DNA from: Planktotalea sp.
GTDB lineage: Bacteria; Pseudomonadota; Alphaproteobacteria; Rhodobacterales; Rhodobacteraceae
DNA length: 12,637 nucleotides
Direction: 5' to 3'
NCBI GenBank assembly: GCA_024645145.1
Contig: JAHEGL010000136.1
Span: 1-12,637 of the forward strand
Below, piece after piece: positions 6,879 to 12,637 of this stretch; position 1 is the first letter of the stretch; the number at the start of each line of letters is the position of its first letter. The translations under genes and the position numbers were made by a program. The notes below the pieces were generated by a model that saw nothing but the letters and a program-made list of their open reading frames with translations, searched no databases and had not been told where the DNA came from.

Positions 6879-8180
6879 ATGCCAACACTGAACAGCCACC
6901 AACCACAGAAAAATATTGCCGTGATTGGTGCAGGCATTTCTGGCCTAGGCGCAGCACATATGCTTGGTGGTGATAACCGCGTAACGGTTTTCGAAGCAGA
7001 GCACCGTTTGGGCGGACATGCACGTACGATCATCGCTGGTGCAAACGGAAACCAGCCTGTAGATACAGGCTTTATCGTTTTCAATTACGCGAATTATCCG
7101 CATTTGGCGGCGCTGTTTGCTGAGTTGGATGTGCCGGTTGTGAAATCGAGCATGAGTTTTGGTGCCTCTATTGAGGGTGGGCGGTTGGAGTACGGTCTTG
7201 CCTCCGTACGCGCTGTGTTCGCACAGAGCAAAAATGCGTTTGACCCAAGATTCTTGCGAATGTTGCGCGACATCAATCACTTTAACGCAAAAGGGTATGA
7301 CCTTGCCGCCGCAAACCCCGATTGGGCGATTGGAACTTTCGTAGATAACTTGGGTGTTGGCCGCTATTTTCGAGACTATTACCTTGCACCGTTGTCTGGT
7401 GCGATCTGGTCGACGCCAACAAATAAGATTATGGAGTTTCCTGCATACGCGTTGATGGACTTCTTTAAAAACCATGCCCTGCTGGGCGTGACTGGTCAGC
7501 ATCAGTGGTACACGGTGAATGGCGGATCAACAGAATACGTTAGCCGCGTTGAGACGTCTATGCGCGCCAAAGGGGTTGAGCTGCGTTTAGGTACGCCAAT
7601 TGATGCGGTTCGCCGTGTGGCGAATGGGGTCGAGATCAAAACATCAGGCAGCGAATGGGAAGCTTTTGATGAAGTCATCTTTGCCACGCATTCTGACGAT
7701 AGCCTGCGGCTGCTGGTCGATCCGACAGCTGCGGAATTTGCGGCTTTGGATAAAATCAAGTACCAGCCAAATGACATTGTCCTGCACGCAGATGCATCTG
7801 TGATGCCCAACCGTAAGGTGTGCTGGTCTTCATGGAACTACACGGAAGATGCGAACAATGAGAACGAAAGAATTGACCTTACGTATTGGCTGAATTCGCT
7901 CCAACCAATCCCAGCGAATGATCCGCATTTTGTCACGCTCAACACAAAGCGTTTTATCAAAGAAGAGCTGATCTACGATCAGGTCACTTTGCGCCATCCT
8001 GTTTTTGATCTGACAGCGCTTGATGGGCAACGCGAAGTGGCCGAGTTGAACGGCGCAAATAACACATGGTTCTGTGGTGCGTGGATGAAAAATGGATTTC
8101 ATGAGGACGGCTTATCGAGCGCAGTCGATGTGGTCGAAGCGATGCGCAGCGCGAATGCGATGGGGATTGCTGCACAATGA
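6879..8180 (+). CDS. FAD-dependent oxidoreductase, amine-oxidase-like (RSP1091/UfaD-like)
   Basis: A 433-residue flavoprotein of the predicted NAD/FAD-binding family COG2907. The N-terminal Rossmann motif is IAVIGAGISGLGAAHML (G17, G19, G22), with the ribose-binding acid E39 at the end of the second strand (VTVFEAE) and RLGGH at 43-47. The C-terminal flavin-contact region reads TWFCGAWMKNGFHEDGLSSA. No signal peptide is present. The start has GGAG eight bases upstream. It is the first gene of the operon divergent from rpoE, the position of RSP1091 in R. sphaeroides, which is needed for full RpoE activation by singlet oxygen. From memory of the furan fatty acid pathway, this family member is the likely UfaD desaturase, which adds a second double bond to a methylated phospholipid acyl chain. 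That assignment is inferred from family and position, so no symbol is given. The stop overlaps the next start (ATGA). Confidence 0.9.
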   Translation: MPTLNSHQPQKNIAVIGAGISGLGAAHMLGGDNRVTVFEAEHRLGGHARTIIAGANGNQPVDTGFIVFNYANYPHLAALFAELDVPVVKSSMSFGASIEGGRLEYGLASVRAVFAQSKNAFDPRFLRMLRDINHFNAKGYDLAAANPDWAIGTFVDNLGVGRYFRDYYLAPLSGAIWSTPTNKIMEFPAYALMDFFKNHALLGVTGQHQWYTVNGGSTEYVSRVETSMRAKGVELRLGTPIDAVRRVANGVEIKTSGSEWEAFDEVIFATHSDDSLRLLVDPTAAEFAALDKIKYQPNDIVLHADASVMPNRKVCWSSWNYTEDANNENERIDLTYWLNSLQPIPANDPHFVTLNTKRFIKEELIYDQVTLRHPVFDLTALDGQREVAELNGANNTWFCGAWMKNGFHEDGLSSAVDVVEAMRSANAMGIAAQ

Positions 8181-8929
8181 ACCAAGTGCAGCACATCGCT
8201 GGCTACACGTATCATGGACGCAAAGGCGAGATTGCCAATGCGTTCCGTTATCGCGTGGATTATGTGCTGCTTGATATGGATGCAAAAGTTGACGCGCCTA
8301 GTCTGTTCGCGCGCAACGCACGCAACCTAGTTGCCGTCTTTGACAGCGATCATGGTGGATTGCCTAAAGAAGGGCGCGGAGCGGCTTGGGTGCGTGATGT
8401 CCTTGCAGAGAATGGTGTCCAACTTGGCGGTAAAGTGCTGCTACTGACGCAACCGCGCGTGCTTGGACATGTTTTCAATCCGGTGTGTTTTTGGCTGATC
8501 CATAACGATCAGGATGAACTCTGCGCGGTGATTTCTGAGGTAAACAATACCTACGGAGATCGGCATAGCTATCTTTGCAACCACGATGATCTGCGCCCAA
8601 TCGTGGCAAGTGATCGCCTTAAATCGCACAAATTGATGCATGTGTCGCCATTTCAAACTGTTGAGGGCGGCTATGAATTTCGTTTTGATGTGAGCGAAAC
8701 ACGCCTTGGCATTTTCATCGACTACACGAGCCAAGCAGGTGGCTTGATTGCGACCCTAACTGGACCACGCGCACCATTGAGCAATTCCAATATCCTCGGG
8801 TTTTGCGTGAAGCGTCCGTTTGGATCGCGGCGTGTGCTGAGCCTCATTCATTGGCAGGCTCTGAAAATTTGGTGGAAAGGCGCTAGTTTTCGGAACCGTC
8901 CTGAACCACCTGCAAGCGAAGTGTCGTGA
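8177..8929 (+). CDS. DUF1365 domain protein
   Basis: A 250-residue DUF1365 (PF07103, COG3496) protein. Recognisable family blocks are LLTQPRVLGHVFNPVCFWL, then EVNNTYGDRHSYL, then KLMHVSPFQTVEGGYEFRFD. The C-terminal block is RRVLSLIHWQALKIWWKG. No signal peptide is seen; the hydrophobic and aromatic C-terminal segment suggests membrane association. The ATG lies within the preceding stop (ATGA, 4-base overlap), so the two are translationally coupled. DUF1365 genes are commonly found beside COG2907 flavoproteins and cyclopropane-fatty-acid-synthase-like methyltransferases. R. sphaeroides RSP1090 holds this place. A role in acyl-chain modification is probable from this linkage. It could be the oxygenase (UfaO) step of furan fatty acid synthesis, but I cannot establish that from sequence. 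Confidence 0.9.
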   Translation: MNQVQHIAGYTYHGRKGEIANAFRYRVDYVLLDMDAKVDAPSLFARNARNLVAVFDSDHGGLPKEGRGAAWVRDVLAENGVQLGGKVLLLTQPRVLGHVFNPVCFWLIHNDQDELCAVISEVNNTYGDRHSYLCNHDDLRPIVASDRLKSHKLMHVSPFQTVEGGYEFRFDVSETRLGIFIDYTSQAGGLIATLTGPRAPLSNSNILGFCVKRPFGSRRVLSLIHWQALKIWWKGASFRNRPEPPASEVS

Positions 8930-10176
8930 TGCAAAACGCAGTTCAAGATAACGCGCGGGTTTCCGCGTTGGGTGGTTATGCGGTGTTTGCGGCATTGTTG
9001 TCGGCAGCTGGTTTGCCGATCTATATTCATGCACCCAAGTACTATGTGGACGAATTTGGCGTGTCTTTAGGTGCTTTGGGCGCTGTTCTGTTTGCGCTAC
9101 GTTTGCTTGATGTGGTCCAAGACCCGTTGCTTGGCAAACTTGCGGCGGTGACCGCGTCAGCGCGCGGATTCGCGGTTGCGCTAGGTGTGCTTATTCTTTG
9201 TGGCGGTATGATTGGGCTTTTTGCGATAAAGCCGATGTTCTCGCCGGTTTTGTGGTTTGCGATCATGCTAACGTTGGTGTTTTCGGCGTTTAGTTTCCTG
9301 ACGATTTCTTTTTATGCGCAGGGTGTTGGCAAGGCCGATGGAATGGCAAAGGGTGGTCACCTTAGGCTCGCCCGTTGGCGCGAAACGGGTGCGCTTTTGG
9401 GTGTGTGTCTCGCATCGATTGCGCCATTTTTGTTCATCTCGATCATGGATGCAGAGTTTACTGGGTTTGCCGTCTCGTTTGCGATCTTGGGTTTCATTGC
9501 AGTCGTTCTGATGCGCGGAGAGTGGCGCAATGTTATGCCAACCGCAGGGCCAGGGTTTCGTACGATCTTGCAAGATATCTATGCGCGCCGTTTGCTGCTC
9601 ATTGCCTTGGTCAACGCTGTGCCCGTTGCAGTAAGCTCTACCCTTTTCCTTTTCTTCGTTGAGAGCCGCCTTGATGCGCCTGGCCAAGAAGGTGTGTTGC
9701 TTTTGCTTTTCTTCCTAAGCGCAGCTGTTGCGGCGCCGGTTTGGGGGCTTCTTGCGCAAAAATACGGGATCAAACCTGTCCTTCTTAGTGCAATGATCCT
9801 TGCCGTTCTTGCCTTTGCGATGGCCATAAGTCTTGGCAGCGGGGACATCTTATTGTTCACACTTGTTTGCGTGGCCACAGGTGCCGCAATGGGTGCGGAC
9901 CTCACTCTTTTGCCCGCGGCGTTCGCCACCCGCATGGCAAAAATTGCACCGAATGCGGCTGAAGGCTTTGGCCTTTGGGCGTTGGTGTCGAAACTGTCGC
10001 TTGCGTTTGCGGCTGTCGTTTTGCTCCCGATGTTGGAGCGGGCCGGATTTAACTCCGGCGGCGATAATACTGAAGCCTCACTTTGGCTTCTGACGTTACT
10101 TTATGCAGCTGTGCCATGCGGGTTGAAGTGCCTTGCGATTGCGTTGCTTGCGACAACAGAAATGGAAAAGGGATAA
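8929..10176 (+). CDS. MFS transporter, GPH (sodium/melibiose symporter-like) type
   Basis: A 415-residue inner-membrane protein with about twelve hydrophobic segments throughout its length. The GPH-family signature after the second segment is present as RLLDVVQDPLLGKLA (D61, D65 and P66 by count). The central cytoplasmic loop has HLRLARWRETGALLG, matching the family R-x-x-x-W-R-E pattern. The substrate is unknown. Its position between a DUF1365 and a DUF3833 gene in an RpoE-linked operon argues against a sugar and for a lipid, lipid-derived or stress-related compound, by inference. The ATG at 8929 shares its A with the previous TGA (TGATG); a GTG three bases earlier (8926) is an alternative giving one more residue. 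The corresponding R. sphaeroides gene, RSP1089, is annotated as a sodium/melibiose-symporter-like protein. Confidence 0.88.
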   Translation: MQNAVQDNARVSALGGYAVFAALLSAAGLPIYIHAPKYYVDEFGVSLGALGAVLFALRLLDVVQDPLLGKLAAVTASARGFAVALGVLILCGGMIGLFAIKPMFSPVLWFAIMLTLVFSAFSFLTISFYAQGVGKADGMAKGGHLRLARWRETGALLGVCLASIAPFLFISIMDAEFTGFAVSFAILGFIAVVLMRGEWRNVMPTAGPGFRTILQDIYARRLLLIALVNAVPVAVSSTLFLFFVESRLDAPGQEGVLLLLFFLSAAVAAPVWGLLAQKYGIKPVLLSAMILAVLAFAMAISLGSGDILLFTLVCVATGAAMGADLTLLPAAFATRMAKIAPNAAEGFGLWALVSKLSLAFAAVVLLPMLERAGFNSGGDNTEASLWLLTLLYAAVPCGLKCLAIALLATTEMEKG

Positions 10177-10180
10177 GCGA

Positions 10181-10744
10181 ATGGAAACGATTGGTTACGT
10201 GCTGCTGGGTGTCGCTTTGATGCTGGTTTTGAACCATCTCAAAAGCAAATACATGGATTTCGCGGCGCAAAGCCCGCTGGACTACGCCAAGAACGATCCG
10301 CACTTTGATTTACGAGAGCATCTGAATGGCCCCATCGAATGCGAAGGCGTAATCTATGGTCCAACCGGACGCGTCACATCGCGCTTTGTCGGAAATTTCG
10401 AAGCGGAATGGGATGGCGACAAAGGCTACATGCGCGAAGAGTTCCGTTATGACAGCGGAACGGTGCAGAACCGTGAATGGTACCTCACACTTGGCAATGA
10501 CGGCGCGATCAAAGCCGAAGCGCCCGATGTGATCGGCACAGGGTCTGGCACGCAAACAGGATCTGCAGTGCAGTTGAAATACCGCATTAAGTTACCAGAT
10601 GAAGCAGGCGGCCATGTGCTTGATACGATTGATTGGATGTATCTTGCACCGAATGGATCCATTGTGAATCGCAGTCAGTTCCGCAAATTCGGCTTCAAGG
10701 TCGCAGAATTGGTCGCGACAATGCGAAAGAAGGAAGTGGCGTGA
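10181..10744 (+). CDS. DUF3833 domain protein
   Basis: A 187-residue protein with an N-terminal hydrophobic anchor (about residues 4-18, IGYVLLGVALMLVLNHL) and then a DUF3833 (PF12915) domain. Family features include FDLREHLNGPIECEGVIYGP, GRVTSRFVGNF and EEFRYDSGTVQNREW. The end of the domain has TIDWMYLAPNGSIVNRSQFRKFGFKVAEL. Alternating strands suggest a beta-barrel or lipocalin-like fold, so lipid binding is conceivable; no biochemical function is established. Many family members are lipoproteins, but no lipobox cysteine is seen here and the anchor looks like a plain transmembrane helix. The ATG at 10181 has AAAGGGA eight bases upstream; upstream in-frame starts lie within the transporter gene. 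The stop overlaps the next start (GTGA). Confidence 0.88.
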   Translation: METIGYVLLGVALMLVLNHLKSKYMDFAAQSPLDYAKNDPHFDLREHLNGPIECEGVIYGPTGRVTSRFVGNFEAEWDGDKGYMREEFRYDSGTVQNREWYLTLGNDGAIKAEAPDVIGTGSGTQTGSAVQLKYRIKLPDEAGGHVLDTIDWMYLAPNGSIVNRSQFRKFGFKVAELVATMRKKEVA

Positions 10745-11472
10745 GAGATTGGGCAGGCAAACGATACTGGCTCGTTGGGGCAAGTGAAGGTTTAGGCGCA
10801 GCATTGGCGCATCAATTGGCGCGTGCAGGCGTAGAGGTAATTGTCTCTGCACGCTCGCAAGACAAGCTTGATGCGCTTGTCGCTGAACTGCCCGGAAACG
10901 CGTCGTCTCAGGACGTTGACGTTAGTGACAGCACCAGCGTCGCAGCCGCGGCAAAAGCTGTTGGTGATGTGGACGGTGTTGTTTTCTTGGCTGGTGTATA
11001 TTGGCCCATGAAATCGCAAGAATGGGATGCCGAAAAAGCGGAGGCGATGGTCGATATCAACTTCACGGGCGCTGTTCGTGTCATGGGTGCCGTTATGCCG
11101 ATGATGCAAGAGCGTGGCACCGGGCATTTGGTGATTACAGGGTCGCTTTCAGGATTCCGCGGTCTGCCGGGCGCGATTGGCTATGCGGCCTCCAAGGCGG
11201 GTACGATGGCTTTGGCGGAAAGCATGTATGCAGATTTGCGCGCGACTGACATTGATGTGCAGTTGGCCAATCCGGGCTTCATCAAAACGCGCTTGACCGA
11301 AAAGAACGACTTCAAAATGCCCTTTATTATGGAGCCGGACGACGCAGCGCGTGAGATGTTCGAGTTGATGAACTCAGACCGCTTTAAGAAGAGTTTTCCG
11401 CGCGTGTTTTCGTGGGTGTTCAGGCTGTCGCAGTTTATGCCAGACTGGATGTATTACCGTTTGTTTGCCTAA
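10741..11472 (+). CDS. short-chain dehydrogenase/reductase (SDR)
   Basis: A 243-residue classical SDR that should carry out NAD(P)H-dependent oxidation or reduction of a carbonyl/hydroxyl group on an unknown substrate. The cofactor motif is GASEGLG (13-19). R38 in ISARSQDKL-type sequence after the second strand hints at NADP preference. The catalytic set is intact: N107 (DINFTGAV), S135 (ITGSLSGF), Y148 and K152 (YAASK). The C-terminal part (KKSFPRVFSWVFRLSQFMPDWMYYRLF) is long, hydrophobic and aromatic, and is likely to sit on the membrane or bind a lipophilic substrate. The GTG start at 10741 overlaps the DUF3833 stop by four bases and places the Rossmann glycines at the right distance; a longer upstream frame would lie inside the previous gene. 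It is the last gene of the operon, followed by a terminator. RSP1087 has the same position in R. sphaeroides. Confidence 0.92.
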   Translation: MRDWAGKRYWLVGASEGLGAALAHQLARAGVEVIVSARSQDKLDALVAELPGNASSQDVDVSDSTSVAAAAKAVGDVDGVVFLAGVYWPMKSQEWDAEKAEAMVDINFTGAVRVMGAVMPMMQERGTGHLVITGSLSGFRGLPGAIGYAASKAGTMALAESMYADLRATDIDVQLANPGFIKTRLTEKNDFKMPFIMEPDDAAREMFELMNSDRFKKSFPRVFSWVFRLSQFMPDWMYYRLFA

Positions 11473-11478
11473 ACAAAT

Positions 11479-11513
11479 AAGCGCGCCGCGAATACACGGC
11501 GCGCTTTTGTTTT
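11479..11513. terminator. bidirectional hairpin terminator
   Basis: A perfect 10-base inverted repeat, AAGCGCGCCG (11479-11488) and CGGCGCGCTT (11497-11506), encloses an 8-base loop. On the plus strand it is followed by TTTTGTTTT. On the minus strand the hairpin is followed by TTATTTGTTT. It lies between the SDR stop and the end of the convergent saccharopine dehydrogenase-family gene, so it should end transcripts from both sides. Confidence 0.92.
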
Positions 11514-12637
11514 AAACGTGATCGACGATGGTAAGATGCTGTGCGAGCTTGTCGATTTCAGAGAGCCATTTTGACAAAAGCTCTGGATCATCTGTTGCAG
11601 CGCTCACACCAGCGCTGATTTTCCCCGCGATCACCGCTTCGATTGCGTGAGACAGGGGGATCGAAACGAGACGCGCCATTGCGGTGCCGCTCTCATCACC
11701 CCAAGCATCCATTACATAGCTTCGGTGCCATGTGGTTTCCCCGTTCTTTTCGGCTTTGAGTGCAACGCAAAGCACCACGCGGTCTGGTTCGCCTTCGTCA
11801 TATGCGTTTTCTTCCCAGAATTGATCTGACATCTCTTTGAGGCGGGCTTCACCGCTTGACCCTTCCAGAGTTTCAATTTCTGCAAAGACATTTGCCCAAG
11901 CATCGGCCCAGCCATTCAGGCGCATGGTGCCGCGTACGAACTCTTTGACGTTCCACTCCGTGTCGAAATGATATTGCGCCATGAAGGGCAAAGAATCGCG
12001 GTTTGGATAGACTTCAAAGCTTTCTGGGGACGGGAGCGGCACTACATAGTGGGTGATCGCATCCCATGGGCGCGCAACATTGAACTCTTTGAAATCACGA
12101 ATGGATTTCGACGGAGAACGCAGCGCTTTCAAAACCCCAAGCGGCGACCAGCTAAACTTGTAACGAAACGGGTTGGGCGTTTTCGGGATGCCGCCGCAAT
12201 ATGAAATGAAGGACAGCTCTGCGTCTTTGTCGAGGGCATCGCTGGCACGGTATGTTTCGACCAAGTGATGCGCCATGAGATGGTCAATGCCCGGATCAAG
12301 ACCAATCTCATTCACCAACGCCACACCTTTGCTGCGCGCCTGATTATCAAGCTCACGCATTTCAGGCGCGATGTAGGAAGAGCTGACAAAATGTGCCCCT
12401 GCATCAATAGCTTTCTGCGCGAGTAGGACATGCCAATCACCGGGCAGCATGGACACCACAACGTCACCTGTTTGGAGTGCTGCACTCACAGCATCAAGGT
12501 CAAATACGCGAATGTCATTGGTAAGATCGCCAACAGCATCCTGCGCTTTATCAAGCGTGCGATTCCAAACCGTGACGTCATGGCCTGCTTTGATCAAACG
12601 ACGTAAACCCGGGATGGCCGACAGGCCCGTTCCACAC
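11512..12637 (-). CDS. saccharopine dehydrogenase family protein (partial at the N-terminus)
   Basis: An NAD(P)-dependent reductase/dehydrogenase of the COG1748 (Lys9/saccharopine reductase) family. The frame stays open through the right edge, so the start and the first residues are missing; about 375 residues are present. The visible N-terminus holds most of the Rossmann motif, CGTGLSAIPGLRRLIKAGHDV, followed by TVWNRTLDKA; the usual family start would lie only a few residues beyond the edge. Later family blocks are VVSMLPGDWHVLLA, FVSSSYIAPEMRELD, VNEIGLDPGIDHLMAHHLV and SYCGGIPKTPNPFRYKFSWS. Enzymes of this type make or split saccharopine in lysine metabolism, or act in carboxynorspermidine synthesis; the substrate cannot be fixed from sequence alone. 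It is convergent with the SDR gene and shares its terminator. No other lysine or polyamine gene is in the window. Confidence 0.9.
   Translation of the reverse strand, partial: CGTGLSAIPGLRRLIKAGHDVTVWNRTLDKAQDAVGDLTNDIRVFDLDAVSAALQTGDVVVSMLPGDWHVLLAQKAIDAGAHFVSSSYIAPEMRELDNQARSKGVALVNEIGLDPGIDHLMAHHLVETYRASDALDKDAELSFISYCGGIPKTPNPFRYKFSWSPLGVLKALRSPSKSIRDFKEFNVARPWDAITHYVVPLPSPESFEVYPNRDSLPFMAQYHFDTEWNVKEFVRGTMRLNGWADAWANVFAEIETLEGSSGEARLKEMSDQFWEENAYDEGEPDRVVLCVALKAEKNGETTWHRSYVMDAWGDESGTAMARLVSIPLSHAIEAVIAGKISAGVSAATDDPELLSKWLSEIDKLAQHLTIVDHV

Noticed and set aside
9268..9687. Open frame antisense to the MFS transporter gene
   Set aside because: Charged, low-complexity translation typical of the reverse strand of a hydrophobic membrane protein gene.
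6879..11472. Biosynthetic cluster or mobile island of foreign origin
   Set aside because: Order matches a conserved Rhodobacterales locus next to rpoE-chrR, base use is like the neighbours, and no integrase, transposase or flanking repeat is visible.

Overview
This window looks like a chromosomal segment of a marine alphaproteobacterium in the Rhodobacterales (Roseobacter lineage). The evidence is protein-level: RpoE and ChrR strongly resemble my recollection of the Rhodobacter sphaeroides singlet-oxygen pair, the operon facing them has the same order as R. sphaeroides RSP1091-RSP1087, and MutL is the alphaproteobacterial type with an endonuclease site. No insertion sequence, prophage, CRISPR array, rRNA or intact tRNA is visible. 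The genes are packed as in a core genome and base composition is even.

Layout from left to right. (1) The start of a minus-strand gene leaves through the left edge (1-92). A 245-base AT-rich region (93-337) separates it from glnK-amtB, a nitrogen-sensing and ammonium-uptake pair that ends in a strong hairpin terminator. (2) mutL and rmuC are joined by a TGATG stop/start. The next reading frame, a small NTF2/SnoaL-like gene overlapping the rmuC end, is interrupted by an in-frame TGA and is annotated as a pseudogene. (3) On the minus strand lie rpoE and chrR, an ECF sigma factor and its zinc/cupin anti-sigma factor. (4) Divergent from them is a tightly packed five-gene plus-strand operon: FAD oxidoreductase, DUF1365 protein, MFS (GPH-type) transporter, DUF3833 protein and short-chain dehydrogenase. 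Three of its four junctions are overlaps of 4 or 1 bases. (5) A bidirectional hairpin terminator separates this operon from a convergent saccharopine dehydrogenase-family gene that runs off the right edge.

The functional centre is region 3 plus 4. In R. sphaeroides the sigma factor RpoE is held by ChrR and released by singlet oxygen, and the neighbouring operon belongs to its regulon. That operon has been linked to methylated and furan fatty acids made on membrane phospholipids, and to ChrR turnover. The 233-base gap between rpoE and the operon contains sequences resembling the RpoE -35 element on both strands. This module is therefore best read as a membrane-lipid photo-oxidative stress system. 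Its first gene has a proposed chemical role, while the transporter, DUF3833 protein and dehydrogenase have none. The SAM-dependent fatty-acyl methyltransferase the pathway needs is not in this window. No wholly unknown system was found; the least understood part is the tail of the five-gene operon.
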